NCBI GenBank assembly: GCA_016283775.1
Contig: JAEENL010000181.1
Coordinates: 1-42,515 of the forward strand
DNA from: Lachnospiraceae bacterium
GTDB taxonomy: Bacteria > Bacillota > Clostridia > Lachnospirales > Lachnospiraceae
DNA length: 42,515 nucleotides
Direction of reading: 5' to 3'
Part shown: piece by piece, positions 35,012 to 42,515 of the stretch
Numbering within the stretch: the first letter of the stretch is position 1
How the letters are laid out: every line of letters starts with the position of its first letter
Notes under the pieces: model-generated
What the model was told of the DNA's origin: nothing
Databases searched by the model: none
Seen by the model: only the letters and a program-made list of their open reading frames with translations
Position numbers and translations under genes: made by a program

Positions 35012-35047
35012 AAAAAACCGCACCACAGCTGTAATGCCGTGGTGCGG
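35012..35047 (-). terminator. Terminator of the isomerase-family gene
   Basis: On the minus strand CCGCACCAC pairs with GTGGTGCGG around a 12-base loop and is followed by six T. Confidence 0.93.
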
Positions 35048-35072
35048 AATGTATATCGTTTTCAATGCTATA

Positions 35073-36572
35073 TCATTTCTTGAAAGGATTCTCTGTCTTG
35101 TAAGGAAGGCTTGCGGGCTGGTTGTAGCCGATCTCGTCAACGTCAACACCGATCATCTTGAAGACCTCAAAGAGTGTCTTTCCGTAGTGACCGAAGGCAA
35201 CAGCGCCGTGATGAGGATAGCCCTTTTCGATGAGGACATGACGATAGAAACGTCCCATCTCGCTGATGGCGAATACGCCGATGCCGCCGAAAGACCTTGT
35301 AGCAACAGGAAGAACCTCGCCCTCTGCAACATAAGCGCGGAGCTTGTTGTCGGAGGTGGACTGCAGGCGGTAGAATGTGATATCGCCGGGTGCGATATCG
35401 CCCTCAAGAGTTCCGTTTGTAACCTCGATGGGAAGATTACGAGCCATGATCTTCTGATACTTCATCTCAAAGTGAGCAAGCTTCTTTGAGCAGGTGTTTC
35501 CGCAATGGAAGCCCATGAACGTATCGGTGTGCTTGTAAGGGAACTTGCCGTTGATGGACTCCTCAAACATATCCTTAGGAACGGAGTTGTTGATGTCAAG
35601 GAGTGTAACGATGTCATCGCTTACAGCGGTGCCGACAAACTCGGAGAGACATCCGTAGATATCAACTTCGCAGGATACGGGGATGCCCATGCCTGTGAGA
35701 CGGCTGTTTACATAGCAGGGAACGAATCCGAACTGAGTCTGGAATGCGGGCCAGCACTTGCCTGCGATGGCAACGTACTTTCTGTAGCCCTTGTGAGCCT
35801 CTATCCAGTCAAGGAGTGTGAGCTCATACTGAGCAAGCTTGTTTAAGATCTCGGGCTTCTTGTTTCCTGCACCGAGCTCTGCTTCCATCTCCTTTACCTT
35901 TGCGGGGATCCTGGAGTCGTTTGCGTGCTTATTGAAGCTCTCGAACAGGTCAAGCTCGGAGTTTTCCTCGATCTCGATGCCGAGGTTGTAGAGCTGCTGG
36001 ATGGGAGCGTTGCATGCAAGGAAATTCATCGGTCTGGGACCGAAGGAAATGATCTTTAAGTCGGAAAGAGCCGCTACAGCGCGTGCGATGGGAACGAACT
36101 CGTTGATCATCTTTGCGCAGTCGTCAGCGTCGCCGACGGGATACTCAGGGATATATGTCTTCTTTACGGAACGGAGCTTGAGGTTGTAGCTTGCGTTCAG
36201 CATTCCGCAATATGCATCGCCTCTTCCGTCGGAAAGGTCGTTCTGGCTCTCTTCTGCAGCGGCAACGAACATCTTGGGTCCGTCAAAGTGCTTTGCAAGA
36301 AGGGTCTCGGAGATCTCGGGACCAAAGTTTCCGAGATATACGCAAAGAGCGTTACAGCCGGCTTTCTTGATATCTTCGAGAGCCTGTACCATATGGATCT
36401 CGCTCTCAACGATGCAGATGGGGCACTCATAGATGTCCTCTGCATTGTAATTCTTTTTGTAAGCCTCTACGAGCGCTTTGCGGCGGTTTACTGCCAGAGC
36501 TTCGGGGAAACAGTCACGGGAAACGGCTACGATGCCGACCTTGACCTGAGGGATGTTTTTGATCTTGTTCAT
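35073..36572 (-). CDS. L-fucose/L-arabinose isomerase-family protein
   Basis: The 499-residue product matches the fucose isomerase-related family of Firmicutes. It has the N-terminal Rossmann-like part (VKVGIVAVSRDCFPEALA), a middle region with GFVPCYVNSRLTGMGIPVSC and the catalytic-type acid in CEVDIYG (Glu and Asp, about residue 300), and a C-terminal domain with DTFMGFHCGNTC. Members convert aldoses to ketoses, but many of this subgroup have untested substrates, so I do not name the sugar. GGAG precedes the ATG. It is monocistronic, with its own terminator. No sugar kinase or transporter is adjacent. Confidence 0.85.
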   Translation of the reverse strand: MNKIKNIPQVKVGIVAVSRDCFPEALAVNRRKALVEAYKKNYNAEDIYECPICIVESEIHMVQALEDIKKAGCNALCVYLGNFGPEISETLLAKHFDGPKMFVAAAEESQNDLSDGRGDAYCGMLNASYNLKLRSVKKTYIPEYPVGDADDCAKMINEFVPIARAVAALSDLKIISFGPRPMNFLACNAPIQQLYNLGIEIEENSELDLFESFNKHANDSRIPAKVKEMEAELGAGNKKPEILNKLAQYELTLLDWIEAHKGYRKYVAIAGKCWPAFQTQFGFVPCYVNSRLTGMGIPVSCEVDIYGCLSEFVGTAVSDDIVTLLDINNSVPKDMFEESINGKFPYKHTDTFMGFHCGNTCSKKLAHFEMKYQKIMARNLPIEVTNGTLEGDIAPGDITFYRLQSTSDNKLRAYVAEGEVLPVATRSFGGIGVFAISEMGRFYRHVLIEKGYPHHGAVAFGHYGKTLFEVFKMIGVDVDEIGYNQPASLPYKTENPFKK

Positions 36573-36700
36573 GGTTTCTTCTCCTTTGTTATTGCAGTTC
36601 GTTGATCGTTATACAATAAACAGCGCACTTATTCTACTACGTTTCCGCGAGAAAATCTACGCATTTTTTCATTTCATTTTATCAACTTGTGCTTTTGCAT

Positions 36701-36783
36701 AAGTCAATGGGTGAGTCAATGGGGACGGTTCTTTCTGACTCATCCCCCGGATGAGTCAGAAAGAACCGTCCCCATTGACTCAC
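36701..36783. repeat. REP/MITE-like giant hairpin (copy D)
   Basis: A perfect 35-bp inverted repeat (36711-36745 and 36749-36783) closes a 3-base CCC loop. Its arms match copy B except TTTCTGACTC in place of TATCTGACTC, and the change is mirrored in both arms. An extra unit AAGTCAATGG flanks it at 36701-36710. The right arm overlaps the stop codon of the DUF6171 gene (TGA at 36780-36782). Confidence 0.92.
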
Positions 36784-37052
36784 CACTTAGGTTTTACTGC
36801 CGGACATGAGTTGTTCTTTGCGGCGGCCCGCATCTCGACATAGCAGCCGCATACCGTGCAGGTGCCGGAAAGGAGCCTGTCGCACTCAGAGCAGAGTTTC
36901 AACCGTCTCTCGTACTCCTCGTCGGATGCTTTTACGTCGGCTCCGATACGTGAAACATAGTCCCTGATGGATTCCATCAGCGCGCCTTCGTCAAAGTCCC
37001 GCACAAGGCAACGATAGCAGATGCGCTTCTCTGTGCCGTTCTCAGTCTGCAT
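36780..37052 (-). CDS. DUF6171 zinc-binding protein
   Basis: The 90-residue product has two Cys clusters: CYRCLV near residue 12, then CSECDRLLSGTCTVCGCYVE with five Cys near residues 54-71, ending in NSCPAVKPKW. This matches DUF6171, a small presumed zinc protein of clostridia with no known role. Its ATG lies 11 bases inside the DUF951 gene, so the two are coupled. Its stop codon lies in a repeat hairpin arm, so the last codons may have changed on insertion. Confidence 0.85.
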   Translation of the reverse strand: MQTENGTEKRICYRCLVRDFDEGALMESIRDYVSRIGADVKASDEEYERRLKLCSECDRLLSGTCTVCGCYVEMRAAAKNNSCPAVKPKW

Positions 37053-37224
37053 GCTTTATCTCTCTTATGTTTTTTTCTATCTTTGTCCTGGGTTCCATCA
37101 CCATGTGCCCGCAGCCCGTGCACTTGAGCCTCAGGTCTGCGCCCACGCGGAGCACCTGCCATTCGCGGCTTCCGCAGGGATGAGGTTTTTTAAGGACAAG
37201 GATGTCATTCAGCGCGATTTCCAC
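37042..37224 (-). CDS. DUF951 protein
   Basis: The 60-residue product has the DUF951 pattern: HPCGSREWQVLRVGADLRLK followed by CTGCGHMVMEPR. The spaced Cys residues suggest a zinc ribbon. The start is GTG at 37224, with GGAAGG eight bases upstream. It follows glgP by 15 bases and overlaps the DUF6171 gene by 11. Function unknown; DUF951 genes often lie near translation or chromosome-partition genes in Firmicutes. Confidence 0.87.
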   Translation of the reverse strand: MEIALNDILVLKKPHPCGSREWQVLRVGADLRLKCTGCGHMVMEPRTKIEKNIREIKHAD

Positions 37225-37239
37225 TTTTACCTTCCGGGA

Positions 37240-39672
37240 TCACTTTTTCATGTCGACCTTGTCAAGGTGCCAGAGTTCGTCCACGTATTCCTGTATCGTA
37301 CGGTCGGATGAAAATTTGCCCGACTTTGCGATGTTGATGAGCGCTGACTTTACCCAGGCATGCTGGTCGCGGTATTTTTCATCGATACGCTTCTGTGCTT
37401 CGGCATAGGCCGCAAAATCCTTGAGGATGAAGTACTGATCCTCATTTACAAGGGAATCGTAGAGCTCTCTGAAAAGGCCGGGGTCCTCGTTTGTGTACGT
37501 ACCGTCCACAAGCTGGTCGACTACACGCTTGATCCTTGCGTCGTTTTCATAGATGCTCTTGGGATCGTATTCGTGATTGTGCTCGAAGTTGATTACTTCC
37601 TCTGCTGAAAGACCGAAGATCACTGCGTTTTCCTGTCCCACTTCCTCTACGATCTCAACGTTTGCGCCGTCCATGGTGCCGAGCGTGACAGCACCGTTCA
37701 GCATAAACTTCATATTTCCGGTACCGCTGGCTTCCTTACTTGCGGTGGATATCTGCTCGGAAACGTCCGCTGCCGCAAATATCATCTCCGCATTGGATAC
37801 ACGGTAGTTTTCGATGAACACGACCTTGATCTTTCCGTTGATGGTGGGATCGTTGTTTATCACATCACCCACGCTCGTGATGAGCTTGATGATGGCCTTT
37901 GCCCTTCTGTAGCCGGCGGATGCCTTTGCGCCAAAGATGAACGTTCTGGGTACTATATCCATGTAAGGATTGTTTTTCAACTCGTTGTAAAGGTACATGA
38001 TGTGCAGGATGTTGAGGAGCTGTCTCTTGTATTCGTGGAGACGCTTTACCTGTACGTCAAATATTGAATCGGGATCCACATCAACGCCGTTGTGGTCTTT
38101 TATGTACTTTGCAAGCCTCAGCTTGTTGCTGTGCTTGATGTCGGCAAGCGTGATGAGTTCATCGTCATTGTCCGCATACTTCATAAGACCGGAAAGCTTT
38201 GTAAGATCTGTGATCCAGCCCTCTCCGACCTTCGATGTGCACCATTCGGCAAGGAGCGGATTTCCGTGAAGGAGGAATCTGCGCTGTGTGATGCCGTTTG
38301 TCTTGTTGTTGAACTTTTCGGGCCAGAGCTGGTAGAAATCTTTAAGCTGTTCGTTTTTAAGGATCTCGGTGTGCAGTCTTGCAACGCCGTTTACCGAATA
38401 GCCCGCAACGATCGCAAGGTTTGCCATGCGCACCTGGCCATTGTAAAGAATGGCCATGCTCTCGACCTTTGCGGGGTCGTTGTTGTATTTTTCATTTATC
38501 ATCACCACGAAGCGGCGGTTGATCTCGTCCACGATCTGATAGATCCTGGGAAGGAGCCTTGAAAACAGGTCGATGGGCCATTTTTCGAGAGCCTCGCTCA
38601 TGATGGTGTGGTTTGTGTATGCACAGCATTTCTGCACCACTTCCCATGCTTCCGTCCAGGAAAGGTCGTAATCGTCGAGCAGCACTCTCATGAGCTCGGG
38701 GACTGTGACGGTGGGATGTGTGTCGTTCAGCTGGAAGCAGACTTTTTCATAGAGCTTACGCACATCATCGTGTGTTTCCATGTATTTTGACACGGCGCTC
38801 TGTACACTTGCGGAAACAAAGAAATACTGCTGCTTTAAGCGGAGCTCCTTGCCGGCATAGTGATTGTCGTTGGGATAGAGGACCTCGGTGATGGTACGCG
38901 CCATGTTCTCCTGCTCTACCGCGCGCTGATAATCGCCCTTGTCAAAGGAATCGAGGTTGAAATCGTTCACTGCCTCTGCATCCCAGATGCGGAGCGTGTT
39001 CACAACGCCGTTGTCATATCCGACTATGGGAAGATCGTAAGGCACCGCAACAACGGAAAGCGCGTCTTCCTGGGTGAAATGTTCTCTTCCGTCCTCTCTC
39101 TGCACCATGCGGACATAGCCGCCAAACTTTACTCTGATGGCATACTTTGAGTTCTTTGTTTCAAACGGATAGCCGTCCTTGAGCCAGTTGTCGGGTTTTT
39201 CCACCTGGAAACCGTTTTCGATGACCTGCTTGAACATGCCGTATTTGTAACGTATGCCGCAGCCGTAGGCCGGATATCCGAGGGTCGCAAGAGAATCGAG
39301 AAAGCATGACGCAAGACGTCCGAGACCGCCGTTTCCGAGTGCCGGATCGGGCTCCTCCTCCTCGATGTTCTCAAGTGAAAATCCCAGTTCATCAAGCGCT
39401 TCTTTCACAACGGGCATAGCCTTTAAGTTTATGATGTTGTTTCCGAGCGCCCTTCCCATGAGGAATTCCATGGAAAGGTAATAAACCGTTTTTGCATCCT
39501 GCTCTTCGCATTTTTTGTGGAAATCCATCCAACTGTCAACAATATAGTCCTTAAGCGAGTATGACAACGCCTGATAGATCTGCTGGTTTGTGGCTTCCTC
39601 CACATCCTTACGGAAAAGCATCTTCATGTTGTAGGATATAGATTTTAACAGTTCTTCCTTGTTGATCTCCAT
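37240..39672 (-). CDS. glgP: Glycogen/alpha-glucan phosphorylase
   Basis: The 810-residue enzyme releases glucose 1-phosphate from glycogen or maltodextrin. The N-terminal half has YYLSMEFLMGRALGNN and DPALGNGGLGRLASCFLDS, which line the active site. The pyridoxal phosphate Lys is in ASGTGNMKFMLNG near residue 655, followed by LGTMDGANVEI. Length and motifs are standard. The ATG follows GGAGAG. It lies 18 bases after ileS and 15 bases before the DUF951 gene on the same strand, so it may be read from the ileS transcript; no terminator or promoter was seen between. Confidence 0.96.
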   Translation of the reverse strand: MEINKEELLKSISYNMKMLFRKDVEEATNQQIYQALSYSLKDYIVDSWMDFHKKCEEQDAKTVYYLSMEFLMGRALGNNIINLKAMPVVKEALDELGFSLENIEEEEPDPALGNGGLGRLASCFLDSLATLGYPAYGCGIRYKYGMFKQVIENGFQVEKPDNWLKDGYPFETKNSKYAIRVKFGGYVRMVQREDGREHFTQEDALSVVAVPYDLPIVGYDNGVVNTLRIWDAEAVNDFNLDSFDKGDYQRAVEQENMARTITEVLYPNDNHYAGKELRLKQQYFFVSASVQSAVSKYMETHDDVRKLYEKVCFQLNDTHPTVTVPELMRVLLDDYDLSWTEAWEVVQKCCAYTNHTIMSEALEKWPIDLFSRLLPRIYQIVDEINRRFVVMINEKYNNDPAKVESMAILYNGQVRMANLAIVAGYSVNGVARLHTEILKNEQLKDFYQLWPEKFNNKTNGITQRRFLLHGNPLLAEWCTSKVGEGWITDLTKLSGLMKYADNDDELITLADIKHSNKLRLAKYIKDHNGVDVDPDSIFDVQVKRLHEYKRQLLNILHIMYLYNELKNNPYMDIVPRTFIFGAKASAGYRRAKAIIKLITSVGDVINNDPTINGKIKVVFIENYRVSNAEMIFAAADVSEQISTASKEASGTGNMKFMLNGAVTLGTMDGANVEIVEEVGQENAVIFGLSAEEVINFEHNHEYDPKSIYENDARIKRVVDQLVDGTYTNEDPGLFRELYDSLVNEDQYFILKDFAAYAEAQKRIDEKYRDQHAWVKSALINIAKSGKFSSDRTIQEYVDELWHLDKVDMKK

Positions 39673-39690
39673 CTTTTCTCTCCGTGATCT

Positions 39691-42515
39691 TTATTTTCTC
39701 AAAACGCCGAGGGAAACATCCTCTCCGTTGAGATTCCACTCTTTTACGTTTCCGGCCGTCTCGCCGCAAACGATCTCGTCCGCAAGGACGATGCGCTTGA
39801 TCTCGTCGGCGTTTGCCGAGGCGATCTTCTGGATCTTTTCGTTTCCGGCAATGTAAAGAGCGATGTGGTCCATTACCTCAAAGCCGGAATCCTTTCTCAT
39901 GGTCTGCACCTTGGAGATGATCTCGCGCACATAGCCCTCTTCGATGAGCTCAGGTGTGAGCGTGGTGTCGATTACCACTGTGATCTCTCTGTCGGAATCG
40001 GAAAGGAAGCCCTCTGTCTGCTTGGATTCGATGAGAAGGTCTTCCGTTGCGAGCTCTTCGTCAACGCCTCCGACATTTACGGTAAGAGTGCCTTTTTCAT
40101 TGAGCTCGTCCATTGCCTTGTTGCCGTCGATGGAAGAAAGGACGTTCTTTAAGTCGTTCAGCCTGCTTCCGAAGCGGCGGCCGAGTGTCTTTAACTGAGG
40201 CTTGAAGGTATAGGACGTGAAATCTCTCACATCGTCGGTAAATATCACGTTCTTTACGTTCAGCTCATCCGAAAGGATATCTGTGAAGAACTCGGGCAGT
40301 TCCTTGTCAGCCTTTACGAACATCCTTGCAACGGGCTGACGCTGCTTGATGTTTGCTGCATTTCTGCATGCGCGGCCGAGTACAACCACTCTGAGCACCT
40401 CATCCATGTCGGACTCAAGCTTTGTGTCGATCCATGCGTCGTTTACGGTCGGGAAATCGCAGAGATGCACGGATTCCGGAGCGTTCTTGTCAAGCGTGCA
40501 GACAAGATTTCTGTAGATGCTCTCAGCCATGAACGGGATCATGGGAGCCGCTGTCTTTGCGATAGTAACGAGCGCGGTGTAGAGAGTCATGTAAGCATTT
40601 ATCTTGTCCTGCTCCATGCCCTTTGCCCAGAAGCGCTCACGTCCGCGGCGGACGTACCAGTTACTCATCTCGTCGACAAAGGAATCGAGAGCTCTTGCAG
40701 CCTCGGGGATGCGATAGTTTTCAAGGTCGGAATCCACTTCCTTAACGGTGGAATTGAGCCTTGAAAGGAGCCATTTATCCATTACGGAAAGCTTGTCGTA
40801 GTCGAGCGTGTATTTGGTCGCGTCAAAGTTGTCGATGTTCGCATAGAGCACAAAGAACGCGTATGTGTTCCACAGTGTGCCCATGAACTTTCTCTGGCCT
40901 TCCAGAACAGCCTTGCCGTGGAAACGGTTGGGGAGCCAGGGAGCGGAGTTGATGTAGAAATACCATCTGATCGCGTCTGCGCCGTATTCGTTGAGCGCAT
41001 CGAAAGGATCCACTGCATTTCCCTTTGACTTTGACATCTTTTGTCCGTTCTCGTCCTGAACATGTCCGAGTACGATGACGTTCTCATAAGGTGCCTTATC
41101 AAAAAGGAGCGTGGACTCCGCCATAAGTGAATGGAACCAGCCTCTTGTCTGGTCAACGGCCTCGGAAATGAACTTGGCCGGGAACTGCTGCTCAAACAGG
41201 TCTTTGTTTTCAAAAGGATAGTGATGCTGCGCAAAAGGCATTGCGCCCGAGTCAAACCAGCAGTCGAGAACCTCGGGAACACGACGCATCACGCCGCCGC
41301 ACTCGGGGCACTTGCAGGTGATCTCGTCGATGTAAGGCCTGTGGAGCTCTACAGTGAGCGCATTGTCGTTTCCGGAGAGTTTTTTAAGTTCCTCGCGGCT
41401 TCCGATGCACTCCTGGTGACGGCACTTTTCGCACTCCCAGATGTTTAAAGGAGTTCCCCAGTAACGGTTACGGGAGATCGCCCAGTCCTGGATGTTTTCG
41501 AGCCAGTTACCGAAGCGGCCTTTTCCGATGGACTCGGGGATCCAGTTTACCGTGTTGTTGTTTTTGATGAGATTGTCGCGCACTGCGGTCTCTTTGATGT
41601 ACCACGACTCGCGCGCATAGTAGATAAGAGGCGTGTCGCAGCGCCAGCAGTGAGGATATTCATGCTCAAATTTCGGAGCGTCAAAAAGCTGCTTCCTTGC
41701 GGAAAGGTCCTTTATTACCTCGGGATCGGCCGCTTTTACAAAGAGGCCCTTGAAAGGCGTCTCCTCGGTCATCTCGCCCTTGCCGTTTACAAACTGAACG
41801 AAAGGAAGGTCATATTTCCTGCCGACGTTTGCGTCGTCCTCACCGAATGCGGGAGCGATATGTACGATACCTGTACCGTCGGACATGGTAACGTAATCGT
41901 CGCAGGTCACAAAGAAGCCTTTCTTTCCCTGCTTTTCGGCGCACTTATAAGCGCAGTCGAAAAGAGGTTCATATTCCTTGTATTCGAGGTCCTTGCCCTT
42001 AAAGGTCTCAAGGACGTCGTATGCTTTTTCGCCTTCTTTTGCAAGTTTTCCGAGAACGCTGTCAAGAAGCGCTTCGGCCATGTAATAAGTGTAGCCGTCG
42101 ATAGCCTTTACTTTTACGTAAGTATCGTCCGGGTTCACGCAAAGCGCAACGTTTGAAGGAAGTGTCCAGGGAGTTGTGGTCCATGCGAGGAACCACGCGT
42201 CTTCGCCCTTAACCTTGAAACGCACGATCGCGGATTTTTCTTTAACGGTCTTGTAGCCCTGGGAAACCTCGGCACTTGAGAGCGGTGTTCCGCAGCGAGG
42301 GCAGTAAGGAACGATCTTGAAGCCCTTGTAGAGAAGGCCTTTGTTCCAGATCTCTTTTAAAGCCCACCACTCGGACTCGATGTAGTCGTCGTCATAGGTT
42401 ACATAAGGGTGTTCCATGTCGGCCCAGAAGCCTACAAGTCCGGAGAAATCCTCCCACATTCCCTTGTATTTCCATACGGATTCCTTGCACTTTTTGATGA
42501 AAGGCTCCATGCCGT
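39691..42515 (-). CDS. ileS: Isoleucyl-tRNA synthetase, N-terminus beyond the window
   Basis: About 941 codons are visible and the frame is open to the right edge. The missing part is roughly the first 100 residues, including the HIGH motif. Present are the editing domain (about residues 100-290 of the visible part, with AWTTTPWTLPSN and DGTGIVHIAPAFGEDD), the KMSKS loop NGQKMSKSKGN and the anticodon-binding and C-terminal domains. SWYIKE and WCISR-like WAISRNRYWGTPLN are typical of the eukaryotic-type (IleS2) branch, which is often less sensitive to mupirocin; the assignment to that branch is inference. The ATG at 42510 is internal and not the true start. Confidence 0.95.
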   Translation of the reverse strand, partial: GMEPFIKKCKESVWKYKGMWEDFSGLVGFWADMEHPYVTYDDDYIESEWWALKEIWNKGLLYKGFKIVPYCPRCGTPLSSAEVSQGYKTVKEKSAIVRFKVKGEDAWFLAWTTTPWTLPSNVALCVNPDDTYVKVKAIDGYTYYMAEALLDSVLGKLAKEGEKAYDVLETFKGKDLEYKEYEPLFDCAYKCAEKQGKKGFFVTCDDYVTMSDGTGIVHIAPAFGEDDANVGRKYDLPFVQFVNGKGEMTEETPFKGLFVKAADPEVIKDLSARKQLFDAPKFEHEYPHCWRCDTPLIYYARESWYIKETAVRDNLIKNNNTVNWIPESIGKGRFGNWLENIQDWAISRNRYWGTPLNIWECEKCRHQECIGSREELKKLSGNDNALTVELHRPYIDEITCKCPECGGVMRRVPEVLDCWFDSGAMPFAQHHYPFENKDLFEQQFPAKFISEAVDQTRGWFHSLMAESTLLFDKAPYENVIVLGHVQDENGQKMSKSKGNAVDPFDALNEYGADAIRWYFYINSAPWLPNRFHGKAVLEGQRKFMGTLWNTYAFFVLYANIDNFDATKYTLDYDKLSVMDKWLLSRLNSTVKEVDSDLENYRIPEAARALDSFVDEMSNWYVRRGRERFWAKGMEQDKINAYMTLYTALVTIAKTAAPMIPFMAESIYRNLVCTLDKNAPESVHLCDFPTVNDAWIDTKLESDMDEVLRVVVLGRACRNAANIKQRQPVARMFVKADKELPEFFTDILSDELNVKNVIFTDDVRDFTSYTFKPQLKTLGRRFGSRLNDLKNVLSSIDGNKAMDELNEKGTLTVNVGGVDEELATEDLLIESKQTEGFLSDSDREITVVIDTTLTPELIEEGYVREIISKVQTMRKDSGFEVMDHIALYIAGNEKIQKIASANADEIKRIVLADEIVCGETAGNVKEWNLNGEDVSLGVLRK

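Overview
The window reads as a chromosome segment from an anaerobic Firmicute, most likely of the Lachnospiraceae. The pointers are a rubrerythrin with rubredoxin domains at both ends, an FMN-riboswitch-controlled RibU vitamin transporter, the small clostridial families DUF4250, DUF951 and DUF6171, an ECF sigma factor with a paired membrane protein, a BspA-type leucine-rich repeat lipoprotein and strong GGAGG ribosome binding sites. No rRNA, tRNA, CRISPR array or complete insertion sequence was seen.

Positions 1 to about 7,150 are an accessory island, visibly richer in A and T, with every gene on the minus strand. In transcription order it holds an XRE repressor behind a consensus promoter that carries two operator copies, a Tn916-type tyrosine integrase with a third copy in front of it, three overlapping genes for different calcineurin-like phosphoesterases, a short gene remnant, an AbiE type IV toxin-antitoxin pair with its own consensus promoter and large operators, a small membrane protein, an XRE/zinc-ribbon regulator and the start of an unknown gene that leaves the window. 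The island ends beside the lysS terminator; its other end is outside the window.

Positions 7,170 to 26,600 are housekeeping chromosome, nearly all on the minus strand: lysS, ribU, greA, rubrerythrin, pepF, a ferredoxin-like aldo/keto reductase, a DUF4037 nucleotidyltransferase, a heterodimeric ABC exporter, a complete oligopeptide-type ABC importer with a fused double ATPase, yajC, tgt and degV. The single plus-strand gene here is a DUF4250 gene of 57 codons. The order degV, tgt, yajC, importer, exporter, DUF4037 has short gaps or overlaps and could be one long transcription unit.

Positions 26,610 to 32,920 are mostly on the plus strand: trpS with a YjjG-like nucleotidase, a sigma factor and membrane anti-sigma-like pair behind an ECF-type promoter, a six-helix membrane protein and the BspA-like lipoprotein. 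From 33,000 to the end the minus strand dominates again: an exported unknown protein, a YozG-like HTH with DUF2975, an L-fucose/arabinose isomerase-family enzyme, and the cluster ileS, glgP, DUF951, DUF6171.

Between 30.7 and 36.8 kb lies a family of REP/MITE-like repeats. Two copies are almost perfect hairpins of 33 and 35 bp arms packed against stop codons, two are single arms lying against broken gene remnants, and one arm supplies the -35 box of a promoter. The two most promising leads are this repeat family and the three-phosphoesterase cassette beside the integrase.
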